From Candidatus Peregrinibacteria bacterium CG10_big_fil_rev_8_21_14_0_10_42_8 (GTDB lineage: Bacteria > Patescibacteriota > Gracilibacteria > Peribacterales > Peribacteraceae), in assembly GCA_002772815.1 (NCBI GenBank), contig PFDQ01000041.1:1-40079 (forward strand): 40,079 bases of DNA, written 5' to 3'. The stretch's first letter is position 1, and each line of letters starts with the position of its first letter. The position numbers and the translations under genes are program-made. Below are positions 9,631 to 19,578 of the stretch, in pieces. The notes beneath the pieces were generated by a model. That model made no database searches and had not been told where the DNA came from. It saw only the letters and a program-made list of their open reading frames with translations.

Positions 9631-10908
9631 ATGACAAGCGCACCAATCATCAAACGGCTCAAAGGAGGACGAGTAGAATGTACTGTAACGTATACAGAGA
9701 CAGAGGTCGCACCAGCAGAAGAAAAAGCTCTTCACGAGCTTTCTCGCAATATTGAAATTCAAGGATTCCGCAAAGGAAACGCTCCAATGGATAAAGTTCG
9801 TGAAAAAGTAAATAGCGACAAGCTCTTTCAGCAGACAATTCACCACCTACTACCAACAACATTTGAGAAGATTGTCGAAACAGAGAATATCAAGCCAATC
9901 ATCCATCCTCGTGTAGAGGCTGTGAGCAAGTCTCCTCTTACCGTAAAAATAATCTTCATTGAAAAGCCAGAGGTAAAGCTAAAGGGTATCGATAAAATCA
10001 AAATTGAAAAGAAAGAGCCAAAAGCAGAAGAAAAAGAGGTGCAAAAAATGATTGATTACATCTTATCAAAACACAGAACTGTTACACCGGTAGATCGCGT
10101 CGCACAGTCTGGTGACGAAATAACCATGGATTTCTGGGGTTCAGATAAAGAAGGTAAAGAAATTGATGGCATTCGTACAGAAGGACACGTTGTAGAAATT
10201 GGTTCAAAAGTACTCATCCCAGGCTTTGAAGACGCTCTTATTGGAATGAAAAAAGGAGAGGAGAAAGAGTTCACACTCACCTTCCCTGAGAAGTATCACG
10301 CTGAACAACTACAAAACCAGCCTGTAACATTCCATGTTACCGTGAAGGACATTGCAGAGGTAAAGATGCCAGAACTCACTGACGAGTTTGCACAGAAAGA
10401 ACTACAGTCAAAAGACGTTGCTGATTTTAAGAAGCAAATCGAAGATTCTATGCTCCAACAGGAAATAACCCTAGAGCATCAGCGTCGCGAGCGTATTTTG
10501 ATGGATGAAATCGCAAAGTGTACATCTGTCGATCTTTCACAAGAGCTTATTGATGAAGAGACAAAACAAATGGTTGGTGAATTCTCTCAGCAGTTACAAC
10601 AACAAGGAATGACAATCGAGTCATGGATGACTCATAGTGGAAAAACTGCTGACCAGCTTATGGATGAAATGAAAGAACAAAGTATTACTCGTCTTAAGCT
10701 TCGTCTTGGTATGCAAAAGCTTATCGAAGAGAAGAAAATGGATATCTCTGACGAGGAAATGGATATGGTTATTGAAGACTTCCTTGCACAAGCAACTCCT
10801 GATCAAAAAGTAGAGGTAGAGGCAGCATACAAAAAAGGAGCACAGGCGTACGAGCAGCTAAAGTGGCAAAAAAACGTAGAGAAGGCTCTTGCAGAAATGT
10901 TGAAGTAA
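9631..10908 (+). CDS. tig: Trigger factor
   Basis: Ribosome-binding loop GFRKGNAPMDKVREK, PPIase-like segment (GDEITMDFWGSDKEGKEIDG...LIPGFEDALIGMKKGEEKEFTLTFPEKYH). Start MTSAPIIKRL at 9631 rather than the track start 9526. Confidence 0.93.
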   Translation: MTSAPIIKRLKGGRVECTVTYTETEVAPAEEKALHELSRNIEIQGFRKGNAPMDKVREKVNSDKLFQQTIHHLLPTTFEKIVETENIKPIIHPRVEAVSKSPLTVKIIFIEKPEVKLKGIDKIKIEKKEPKAEEKEVQKMIDYILSKHRTVTPVDRVAQSGDEITMDFWGSDKEGKEIDGIRTEGHVVEIGSKVLIPGFEDALIGMKKGEEKEFTLTFPEKYHAEQLQNQPVTFHVTVKDIAEVKMPELTDEFAQKELQSKDVADFKKQIEDSMLQQEITLEHQRRERILMDEIAKCTSVDLSQELIDEETKQMVGEFSQQLQQQGMTIESWMTHSGKTADQLMDEMKEQSITRLKLRLGMQKLIEEKKMDISDEEMDMVIEDFLAQATPDQKVEVEAAYKKGAQAYEQLKWQKNVEKALAEMLK

Positions 10909-12819
10909 TTACGATTTCCACTCTACATGTACCCGACGATCCGGATTGGTATTCTGGAACATTTTACAATGACTGCGGTGTACCATTACCTCGCCTGATC
11001 GGTTGATGTTACCCACAATATTTTCCGCTCCATCCTGAGGAGTACAACACTTTGCATATCGTAAAGGCATACTAAAGTTTCCTTCAACCTGAATTTGAGA
11101 ATCCTTGCGTTGCATACGACCAACGCATTCATCATTCTTTTCTTTCTTAGGTGGCTTAATTCCAAAACCAGTATCAATATGCGATAACGCATCAAGACGT
11201 GAAAGTAGTGTGGAACCGCGCTCAGCGCCTTGTCCTATCTTCATTAATATATCTTCCCTTTGATGAAGATTCAGAGTCTCTCCGTCACATTTCCTTAGCA
11301 AAGATAAGTCTGTTGTGAGAGGTGGCAGATTTCTTTTGCGTAAATCCTCATTCACATATTCCCTCCCAAGAGCGATAAGCTGTGGACGCTCCTGTGCATA
11401 CAAATACCGACGAAGCTTACTTCGTGACGATGCCATACGAAGAAGTTGCATCCAATGAGTGGATGGCTGAGGAGTTGAGTGCTTCTGTACATCGACAACA
11501 TCGCCATTCTCAAGCTCGTAATCAAGCGAGACAATAGAGCCATTAACTTTTGCACTACGGAACGATAGACCCAAATCTGTATGAATCTGAAATGCAAAAT
11601 CGAGTGGTGTCGCATTTTCTGGAAGCTCCACAATATCACCACAAGGTGTCAAAACGAAAATGTGATCTGAAAACGACTGTTCCTCTTCATCATACACTGC
11701 TTCTTGCCCAATAAGAACAGACCGAAGCTGAAGCCTTTCCATGGCTCGTTCAGTTGCCCCATGCTCTTTATAACTCCAATGGGCAGCAACACCATACTGA
11801 GCTTTTCTATTCATTTTTTCTGTTCGTACCTGAATTTCAAGAAAACACCCCTCAGGCAAATCTGCAAAACCTGCAAGTGTTGTATGCAAACTCTGATAAC
11901 CATTCGGTTTTGGGAAAGCAATATAATCCTTAAACCTATTCGTAAGCGGTCGACCAAGCTGATGAAGCAAGCCAAGTACTTGGTAACATTCAGCCTCTGT
12001 ATTCACAACAACTCGTAATGAAAAAAGGTCATGAACATTATCAATATGTGTTAATGACTTTGTATTCATCTTCTGAAAAATACTAAAGAGTTGCTTCTCA
12101 CGACCATCAACGACTGCGTGAATATTATGAAATTTCAAAAAATCTTCGACAGCTTTTTGCGCCTTACTTAAAAAGTACGGATGTTCTATATGGACATGCT
12201 CCAACTGCTCGGCAATACGCCCTGCATCATCAGGGTACACAAAAGGGAATGTCGATGTTTCCAATTTCTGTTTTAAGGAATAAATACCAAGTCGTGCAGC
12301 AACTGGTGCAAATAACTGTAATACATCCTGACTCAATCGTTTTGCGTACTCAGTATTCATCGTACCTAAAAACTGTAAACATCGTGCGCGGTCACACAAC
12401 GTCACAAGCAAGATACGAATATCATCCGATACAGAGAGAAGCATAAGTCGAAGATCCTCAATAGACCGCCTCCTTCCTTCAAGGGTGACATGTGATAACA
12501 AGTGAATTCCACTCACAAGGCCACGTACCTTTGGACCAAATTGGTCTTCAAGTTCAAGAAGTGTCATAATCTTCATCTCAAGGACATGAGACAAGATCGT
12601 AGCAATAACAGTATCTTCATCTGGCTGAAATAGTGCAAGTTCTTCAAGAATACCAAGAACATGAGGAAGAACACTTTCCCCTGTCCAATGTTTCGTATCT
12701 CCATAGAAATCTTCAACAATAGCAAAAGCCTGCTCTATACGCTTCGTGTCATACGATGCTCCGGACTGAGCGAGTCGGTCTAAGACTGGCGCCAACTGAA
12801 GTGAGGCAACGGTGCTCAT
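10909..12819 (-). CDS. rel: RelA/SpoT-family (p)ppGpp synthetase with TGS domain; hydrolase HD motif degenerate
   Basis: Synthetase motifs GREKQLFSIFQKM, VHDLFSLRVVV, RFKDYIAFPKPNGYQSLHTT, EIQVRTEKM...AQYGVAAHWSYKE; TGS domain DHIFVLTPCGDIVELPENATPLDFAFQIHTDLG; C-terminal AKCCTPQDG...VHRSHC. Confidence 0.93.
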   Translation of the reverse strand: MSTVASLQLAPVLDRLAQSGASYDTKRIEQAFAIVEDFYGDTKHWTGESVLPHVLGILEELALFQPDEDTVIATILSHVLEMKIMTLLELEDQFGPKVRGLVSGIHLLSHVTLEGRRRSIEDLRLMLLSVSDDIRILLVTLCDRARCLQFLGTMNTEYAKRLSQDVLQLFAPVAARLGIYSLKQKLETSTFPFVYPDDAGRIAEQLEHVHIEHPYFLSKAQKAVEDFLKFHNIHAVVDGREKQLFSIFQKMNTKSLTHIDNVHDLFSLRVVVNTEAECYQVLGLLHQLGRPLTNRFKDYIAFPKPNGYQSLHTTLAGFADLPEGCFLEIQVRTEKMNRKAQYGVAAHWSYKEHGATERAMERLQLRSVLIGQEAVYDEEEQSFSDHIFVLTPCGDIVELPENATPLDFAFQIHTDLGLSFRSAKVNGSIVSLDYELENGDVVDVQKHSTPQPSTHWMQLLRMASSRSKLRRYLYAQERPQLIALGREYVNEDLRKRNLPPLTTDLSLLRKCDGETLNLHQREDILMKIGQGAERGSTLLSRLDALSHIDTGFGIKPPKKEKNDECVGRMQRKDSQIQVEGNFSMPLRYAKCCTPQDGAENIVGNINRSGEVMVHRSHCKMFQNTNPDRRVHVEWKS

Positions 12820-12917
12820 TATGAAAATATCATACGACGAAGAGAGGTTCTACACTAGGGCTATCGATCACATTTTTTGGCCTAAATAAGCCAATATTAG
12901 CCAGTTTTAGCGACAAA

Positions 12918-13361
12918 TCAACGGTCTAAAACAAGAGTGACAGGACCATCATTTATAAGACTAACGTCCATGTATGCTCCAAACTCACCTGTTTTTACTG
13001 TTAAGACATCATACTCAGAAAGCTTTCGAACAAAGTATTCATACAGAATCATGGCATCAGAAGGCGCTTCTGCAGCACTGTAATCTGGTCTATTCCCCTT
13101 TTTGGTACTTCCTGCAAGAGTGAACTGTGATACAACCAAGATTTCACCCTTAATATCAACAATTGAATTGTCATTAATTTTCCCAGATTCCGAATCAAAT
13201 AAGCGTAATTTCGCAATTTTCTCTGCCAGCAGGGCAGCCTGCGCAGATGTATCTCCGCGTATAATGCCAATAAACAGCACGTATCCCTTGCCTATCTGTC
13301 CAATGATTTCTCCGTCGACTGCAACAGAAGCTTCAGTAACTTTTTGAAGGAGGACTTTCAT
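12918..13361 (-). CDS. dtd: D-aminoacyl-tRNA deacylase
   Basis: MKVLLQKVTEASVAVDGEIIGQIGKGYVLFIGI, VVSQFTLAGSTKKGNRPDYSAA and C-terminal GEFGAYMDVSLINDGPVTLVLD. Confidence 0.95.
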   Translation of the reverse strand: MKVLLQKVTEASVAVDGEIIGQIGKGYVLFIGIIRGDTSAQAALLAEKIAKLRLFDSESGKINDNSIVDIKGEILVVSQFTLAGSTKKGNRPDYSAAEAPSDAMILYEYFVRKLSEYDVLTVKTGEFGAYMDVSLINDGPVTLVLDR

Positions 13362-13388
13362 ACTGCAATTCTATACTAAATCATGCTA

Positions 13389-16300
13389 TTACTCATCTTT
13401 TCTCAATCCTATCATATTCTGTATTCTCGTTCTTTGTGCAGCTCCCTGTAAAGCAGTAACAGCATTCCAACCACGTATCCCAGGTATAACACCTCTTTCA
13501 GACCAACTTCTAATTTGAGCAGGCTGGCCAGTATTCATACTCTCACCAGGACTAGAGAAATAATTCAAATAATTCGAATCCCAAGACCGACCATTAGATC
13601 TCTCAATAAAAGAAATCCCTGGAGCTACTGGAATATGGAAATGATACAAAAGATCATCGAAATTAGCTGGCTTCATTTTAGGAAGAAGATCATCTGCATT
13701 CTCATGAAAGTCTTTCAAGAAACGTGAAATACCTTCGTGATCTTTACCATCAAAATATACACAAAGCTTATTAGAGCTTCTTACTGATGGGTTGGTTACC
13801 TCTGGTCCAATGGAATCTGTATAAATTTTTATTTGAGCATTCTGATTTTTCAACATGTTATCAAGAGAGCGAGCAACATGAGGTATTTCTGCAAGCTGAG
13901 GATTGATATAAAAAACAGTGTGAGGATGATTGGAATCGAGAGTATTCAGACCATTACCATAGTCTAACACTGCGCCACCATTATGAAATCCTCCATCTTT
14001 TCCATGTAAAGAAGGATCTTTTGTAAAATTCTTAAAAAAGGTTACCGCTTCTGCATCAGTCGAGTATGGCATCTTTTTTTCACCAAATTTTTTCTGATAA
14101 TCTGTTTCTATGGCAGTAACTCTCTTATTGTATGCATCTTTTTGGGAAAAAAGATCATGATATTCCATTCCTGAAAGATCTTTGCGTACTTCTGTATAAC
14201 TTCGATCTGAAAATTGATCAAGTAGTGAAAAATCTTGAAAAGATGTCTTAGCTTCAGGAATATTTTTTAGTGTAGGTCGTAAAGGTGGCGTTATCGGCGG
14301 GGCACCTTTTGGTATGGTAACACCAGAGGGATTATTTTTAGAGGGAGGTTTATGAGGTGGTGATGGAGATGGTAGTATTCCTACAATACCAGCCTCCATA
14401 AGCACACGACGCTGATCTTTGGAAATGCCTGCTTTATCTAATATCACTGCCTTACGATGCAATTGCTCCACTGTATAATTTCCTTTGCAAGCAGGTGTAC
14501 CGTCTTTACCCATTTCCCCCTCTCCTACAAGATGCGCTTCCTCAATAGCATTATGTTGATCTTTCGACAATGATGTACCAGGTTCCAACGTACCCTTCTG
14601 TTGTAAAATTTGCTCCACAGACAATGACTGTAACGATGTCTTAAAGACATCTTTCAGTTCTTGTAAACTTGCTACGTTCTTCAAAATTGCATCTGCATCA
14701 GCTTTCGAGAGTGCTCCCAGCATGGCTCGAGGGTCTACCGCCTGCATTAATGCCATCGGATCAATATCCGCTCCTCTACAAAGCTCATGAAGATTAGTAC
14801 GCTTCAGTGTTGCACTCTGTACAACCTGTGCAATGCCATGCAGATCTTCCGCTGGAAGGCCGCGTAATGCGCGCAAGGAAGCACTAGATAAGTCTGCATA
14901 TCCAAGACCCATAAACAGTGCATTACTTTTGAGGTTATCTAAAAATTCTCCTCCTGTAATAGCAGTATCGAGAGTCGTACCAATAATGACATCTGCACTG
15001 CCTTCTAGTGTTGCACCTGTGAGTCTTGTTCCTATATGTGCTGCATCATCAAAAGAATTCACCAACCTTAGTCCACCTTTTTTGGTAGCTATTTTAAACA
15101 ATTCGCGCGTACCACCAGCTTCGGCAAGCATACCAGACCGGCTGAGCTGATACGCAGCACGACCAGCAGTAAGGTATCGTGCAGTACCCATCGTTAGTGT
15201 ATTTACTGTCATATCTTTCCCGTACACACTTGCAGCATCACCCAAAGAATCAAAACCTTGTTGATTCATGGCAGCATTGGTAACAGTCATTGCTGCTCCA
15301 CCAGCAAGGGAACCTGCGACAAGACCAAGTCCACCTGTTGCCACTCCTACAGCAATACCCGCTGCAACCATTGCCGCAATTTTTGCCCCCGCCCCTACGT
15401 AACTCCACGTCTTATCGCCAACGTCATACCCATATCCCTGAATATCAGCCAATAATTGCCATGATTCAATCTGCTGCTTTGAAAGACCTTTACCACCAAC
15501 AGAAGTATTAATTTCTTCTAGTGTTGCTGCACCCGTTAAATAGTCTCCATCCAGAAACGTTTCAAACTTCTCCATAGCTACTTCTAGTTGCGGCATCAGT
15601 TTTTCATTGATCTCTTCTCCAACATTTGGATAACCTTCTCCTCCCATAAACATGTGTTCAAGATTACGTATAATAGTATATTGTTGGATAATTGCCTGAA
15701 GAGAATGTGGCGTGCTCTTTATGGTAGATTCCATCTCTTGAACAGCTGGATGTTCATGAAGCCCTGGACTGTTTTCCAATTGTTGTAATACATAATCACG
15801 TTTCTCATCTATATACTCTTTCAGTGGGTTCTGTTTTTGCAATGTCTGCTCCATGTATTGCAAAGTAAGTTCCTCAAACCCCAATGCATCCTTTGCCATA
15901 CTCACGGCAAAATCAATATTGGTAAGATTACTATCAATCGGGCTTCCTCTCCCCGAGAATAGCTTCGCAAGATCCATAGCATGTCGATAGAAATCTGGTG
16001 CCTTTGTAGGATCCTGAACAAGAAGTGTTTTCTCTTGGGCAATTTTACCCGAAAGAGATTGCTGTAATGTATTAGTAAGAACTCCAAATGTTTCTGCAAG
16101 GCCTTTGCTTTGCCAATCATTCATATCAATCATAGCAAGAACTTGCTTCGTCCAATCTACTGCTTCTTCCAGGGTCATATGTGTCATTGTTTTCTGCGCC
16201 TGTTCAACAGCCATTGTTGCACTACGCAATTCGACATTTTCCATTTCCTCATCGGCACTACTCACAAGCTCTGTTAACCGACTGCGGCGATCAACGTACA

Positions 16301-16709
16301 ACAATCGTAACTTTTCATACTCCCGACTCTCTGGTGACATCTGCTCTAGTACTATTGCCATTGCGTCTAAATTACTACTTACCGCACTCGCTGCGTTTTG
16401 AAGTATACGCTTTTCTTTCGCTGTTTCATCGGCACTATCTCCGAACCACTCATCACTATCTTTCATTTCTGTAAGAATATTCTCTAAGCACGACACATAC
16501 CCCAAAGATGTACCAACACTACTAAACCTATTTTCGATATTGTCTACTGAAGTATTTGCTGCACGCTTTTCATTATTAATGTACGAAGAATACACCTCTC
16601 GCAATTTTGTGGATTCTACACTTGCCTCAGAAGGAGGTTTTTTTTCTCCTGATTTATCGACATTAATTGCTTCAGGACTACCCTGTGATGACAAATGCTC
16701 TAATCCCAT
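13389..16709 (-). CDS. Large modular protein of unknown function; possible effector/toxin-like architecture
   Basis: 1106 aa; helical N-terminus, Gly/Ala-rich hydrophobic segment AKIAAMVAAGIAVGVATGGLGLVAGSLAGGAAMTVTNAAM, Pro-rich linker PSPSPPHKPPSKNNPSGVTIPKGAPPITPPLRP, compact C-terminal domain. Confidence 0.85.
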   Translation of the reverse strand: MGLEHLSSQGSPEAINVDKSGEKKPPSEASVESTKLREVYSSYINNEKRAANTSVDNIENRFSSVGTSLGYVSCLENILTEMKDSDEWFGDSADETAKEKRILQNAASAVSSNLDAMAIVLEQMSPESREYEKLRLLYVDRRSRLTELVSSADEEMENVELRSATMAVEQAQKTMTHMTLEEAVDWTKQVLAMIDMNDWQSKGLAETFGVLTNTLQQSLSGKIAQEKTLLVQDPTKAPDFYRHAMDLAKLFSGRGSPIDSNLTNIDFAVSMAKDALGFEELTLQYMEQTLQKQNPLKEYIDEKRDYVLQQLENSPGLHEHPAVQEMESTIKSTPHSLQAIIQQYTIIRNLEHMFMGGEGYPNVGEEINEKLMPQLEVAMEKFETFLDGDYLTGAATLEEINTSVGGKGLSKQQIESWQLLADIQGYGYDVGDKTWSYVGAGAKIAAMVAAGIAVGVATGGLGLVAGSLAGGAAMTVTNAAMNQQGFDSLGDAASVYGKDMTVNTLTMGTARYLTAGRAAYQLSRSGMLAEAGGTRELFKIATKKGGLRLVNSFDDAAHIGTRLTGATLEGSADVIIGTTLDTAITGGEFLDNLKSNALFMGLGYADLSSASLRALRGLPAEDLHGIAQVVQSATLKRTNLHELCRGADIDPMALMQAVDPRAMLGALSKADADAILKNVASLQELKDVFKTSLQSLSVEQILQQKGTLEPGTSLSKDQHNAIEEAHLVGEGEMGKDGTPACKGNYTVEQLHRKAVILDKAGISKDQRRVLMEAGIVGILPSPSPPHKPPSKNNPSGVTIPKGAPPITPPLRPTLKNIPEAKTSFQDFSLLDQFSDRSYTEVRKDLSGMEYHDLFSQKDAYNKRVTAIETDYQKKFGEKKMPYSTDAEAVTFFKNFTKDPSLHGKDGGFHNGGAVLDYGNGLNTLDSNHPHTVFYINPQLAEIPHVARSLDNMLKNQNAQIKIYTDSIGPEVTNPSVRSSNKLCVYFDGKDHEGISRFLKDFHENADDLLPKMKPANFDDLLYHFHIPVAPGISFIERSNGRSWDSNYLNYFSSPGESMNTGQPAQIRSWSERGVIPGIRGWNAVTALQGAAQRTRIQNMIGLRKDE

Positions 16710-16808
16710 ATTTTGTGTTTATTTTGATATATCACATCATGATAGCATATTTCCTTCACATTGTTAATGTGCAAATTAAGAACAACTACCAAAATATAAG
16801 CCATTTTC

Positions 16809-16836
16809 TTGACCTGAGCATGTATATGAATAGAAT
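16809..16836 (+). promoter_or_regulatory. Sigma70-type promoter TTGACC-16-TAGAAT for rplJL
   Basis: Read directly, ~170 nt upstream of rplJ. Confidence 0.65.
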
Positions 16837-16842
16837 TGCACA

Positions 16843-17007
16843 CGACCGAAGACCGAGAGCACAGGGCTGATGGCCTTAAATTAGTCTCTCCGAGGTATAC
16901 AGCATCGTCCACTCGGCTTACGCTTGGTGAATCGTGTCGTGTACCTTGCTGGTCTCCCGGTCGTCCAGGAGACTTTTTTTTAACCCAAATCATTCCAGAC
17001 CACTATC
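16843..17007 (+). promoter_or_regulatory. Ribosomal protein L10 leader with attenuator
   Basis: Long structured leader directly upstream of rplJ, ending in GTCTCC-cggtcgtcca-GGAGAC-TTTTTTTT (16952-16981), an attenuator-like hairpin. L10 leaders at this position are established in many bacteria. Confidence 0.75.
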
Positions 17008-17634
17008 ATGGCACTTACGAAAGATCAAAAAATCGACCAAGTAGCAAAGCTCACAGCTCAACTAAAAGATGCACAATCTGTCATGTTCAGTAACTATATT
17101 GGAATGAACGTTGCAGATGTTTCAGAATTCCGAAACAAGCTACGCGAAGGAAATTCTGAAATGAAAGTAGCAAAAAAGACGCTTATCCAGCGTGCATGTA
17201 AAGAGGCTGGTTACCCAGATATTTCACCAGACGACCTTGAAGGACCAGTTGCATGTATCTTCAGCTTTGAAGATCCACTATCTGGAGCACAAATTGCTTT
17301 CAAGTTTGCAAAGAAGCACAAGCAAGTCGTTCTTGTCGGAGGTGTATATGACGGAAAGATTCTTTCAAAAGAAGAAGCATTGGAGCTCGCAAAGATGCCA
17401 AGCCGAGACCAACTTCTTGCGAAGTTTGTTTCTATGCTACAAGCACCGCTCAACAGCTTTGCAAGCATCTGTACTTCTCCACTTGGAGGATTCGCACGTG
17501 CTCTTGACCAGATGGCTGAAAAAGGAGGATTTGTAAAAGATGAACCACAACCTGAAGCTGCACCTGCAGCGGAAGAAGTTAGTACTACTCCTGACGCTCC
17601 TGAAGAGGAAAAGAAGGAAGAGTCAGAATCCTAA
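17008..17634 (+). CDS. rplJ: 50S ribosomal protein L10
   Basis: MALTKDQKIDQVAKLTAQLKDAQSVMFSNYIGMNVADVSEFRNKLRE... and location upstream of rplL. Confidence 0.95.
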   Translation: MALTKDQKIDQVAKLTAQLKDAQSVMFSNYIGMNVADVSEFRNKLREGNSEMKVAKKTLIQRACKEAGYPDISPDDLEGPVACIFSFEDPLSGAQIAFKFAKKHKQVVLVGGVYDGKILSKEEALELAKMPSRDQLLAKFVSMLQAPLNSFASICTSPLGGFARALDQMAEKGGFVKDEPQPEAAPAAEEVSTTPDAPEEEKKEESES

Positions 17635-17664
17635 TTTGTTTTTATTTCTATTCCCCTAATCCAC

Positions 17665-18078
17665 ATGGCTGACGATACAGCAACAACCGTAAAACTCTCT
17701 AAGGAAGAGCAGTCAGTAATCGACGCAGTCGAGAAGCTGAACGTTGTACAGTTGAACAACGTCGTAAAATTCATGGAGGAAGAGTACGGCATTTCTGCAG
17801 CTGCTCCGGTCGCTGTGGCAGCAGGCGCCCCAGCAGGAGCTGGTGACGAAGGCGGTGCGGCTGAAAAGAGCAACTTCGATGTTGAACTCACCTCTGCGGG
17901 AGACCAAAAGATCGCTGTTATTAAAGCGGTTCGAGAAATCACTGGTCTTGCACTCGGCGAAGCTAAAGCAATGGTTGATGGAGCACCAAAGGTAATCAAA
18001 GAAGGTGTACCAAAAGACGATGCTGAAACGCTGAAGAAGCAACTTGAAGACGCTGGAGCAACAGTTACGCTCAAATAA
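17665..18078 (+). CDS. rplL: 50S ribosomal protein L7/L12
   Basis: C-terminal domain [71 protein letters not shown]. Confidence 0.97.
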   Translation: MADDTATTVKLSKEEQSVIDAVEKLNVVQLNNVVKFMEEEYGISAAAPVAVAAGAPAGAGDEGGAAEKSNFDVELTSAGDQKIAVIKAVREITGLALGEAKAMVDGAPKVIKEGVPKDDAETLKKQLEDAGATVTLK

Positions 18079-18100
18079 TTACGGTATAGAAATACGATAC

Positions 18101-18128
18101 AGAGCTGCATAATATGCAGCTCTTTCGT
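18101..18128 (+). terminator. Intrinsic terminator after rplL
   Basis: AGAGCTGCAT-AAT-ATGCAGCTCT followed by TTCGTT; strong hairpin, weak U-tract. Confidence 0.65.
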
Positions 18129-18177
18129 TATGCATAGAGTTTCGTCTACAATAGGCCTAACCCTCCCCTCTTCTATT

Positions 18178-19545
18178 ATGCGAAAATTCATTCTCTGTAT
18201 GATGTTTGTGTTTCCAACGCATGTATTTGCTGCGATAACAACACCAGCTGACATACTGCTAAATACCGCTTTTACTGGCAGTCCACGTAACTTTAAAATA
18301 CAGGCACATAATCAAAAAAATGATGTGTACTACTCGACGTGGATTCATGGTGCTGAAGAAGGAAAAGGTGAATGGTATAAAGTAAAAATGGATGTCGTAA
18401 CACACATTCAAAATGGTGCGCAAAGTACAAAAATGAACACTCGATTAATTGTATATCAAGGAATGCTATTCGTAGCAATTATGAATGACGATCCTCAGTG
18501 GACATCTGTACCACTCGGAAGTATGGAGTTATCACATGGCTTCTCTGTACTTCAACTGCTTTCAAAAGCAGGAATTGATGCTGTAAATCTCAATAAAGGA
18601 ATAGAAGATGCACTAAGTCATACAGAAAGACTTACTGTCACTCATGAGGGATACGCAACAGGCATTGCCTATTCACTAAAAACTCCGAAGATTGAAAATA
18701 ATACGCATATAAAAGTAAATACCGATAAGGCAAACCAATTTGGTTACTTAAAAATTTATACAACAAATGGGAATTTTGTTGCAGAAGGAACAGTGCAGCC
18801 ACAGGCAAGTGCTGTATATATTGATGTTCCTACATCAACAGTGTCTTTTGATGAATTTAAAATGCAGCTCGGGCAATTTCGTGTACAAACAGTTGTAGAA
18901 AAACCAGCAGAAAAAATGGTAACTATCCAAAATAAGAGAGCAGTAACATCAAGAACAAACCGAATCATCAATGCAGATCGAAGCAGAGCAGCTCCAAAAA
19001 ATATTCCAACAACATGTGTAGAAACAGGAGATATTAATCGTATCGAACTTGAGCGAAAGGGCTTCTGCCCAGCAGAACGATTTCATAAACGCATTATTCA
19101 TGGAAGCAATGAGCCAGGGAGAGATGGGCGAAAAGTATGGCAGGAACGTGTCAGTGCAGAAAAACTCATTGAAGGTTACAATGATGTATCTGTAGAAATT
19201 GAAGAGTTCGCACGACGCAAGAATCTCCATAAAGTAAAAGCGTCAATTAGCCGTAAAAATCTAGAAGCATCTGGCTCAGATGCCATTAACACATGGATCA
19301 CAAATGAAATTATTCCATTTTTTGTACCAACAAATAGAAGCTGGGTGGTGGAATCTATATTAATAGAAGATGAATATGGACATAATGGCGTAGTACTTCA
19401 AAAGAGCGCTACAACAGCTACAGGAAAGCGGAAAAATTTCGTTATTTTTCTTCTAGAAGAAAATAAAGGAGATCAGCCAGTAATGACAGATATTTACCTT
19501 AATACACGCCTGAGCGACCTTCAGGCGGAAGGTCTAATCGATTGA
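18178..19545 (+). CDS. Secreted protein of unknown function
   Basis: Signal peptide MRKFILCMMFVFPTHVFAA from start 18178 (track start 18130 lies against the terminator); no recognised domain. Confidence 0.8.
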   Translation: MRKFILCMMFVFPTHVFAAITTPADILLNTAFTGSPRNFKIQAHNQKNDVYYSTWIHGAEEGKGEWYKVKMDVVTHIQNGAQSTKMNTRLIVYQGMLFVAIMNDDPQWTSVPLGSMELSHGFSVLQLLSKAGIDAVNLNKGIEDALSHTERLTVTHEGYATGIAYSLKTPKIENNTHIKVNTDKANQFGYLKIYTTNGNFVAEGTVQPQASAVYIDVPTSTVSFDEFKMQLGQFRVQTVVEKPAEKMVTIQNKRAVTSRTNRIINADRSRAAPKNIPTTCVETGDINRIELERKGFCPAERFHKRIIHGSNEPGRDGRKVWQERVSAEKLIEGYNDVSVEIEEFARRKNLHKVKASISRKNLEASGSDAINTWITNEIIPFFVPTNRSWVVESILIEDEYGHNGVVLQKSATTATGKRKNFVIFLLEENKGDQPVMTDIYLNTRLSDLQAEGLID

Positions 19546-19570
19546 ACCAAAGCCATAATCTTGCTATAAT
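19542..19570 (+). promoter_or_regulatory. Sigma70-type promoter TTGAAC-17-TATAAT
   Basis: Read directly; the -10 ends 8 nt before the ATG at 19579. Confidence 0.7.
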
Positions 19571-19578
19571 AGACGCAT

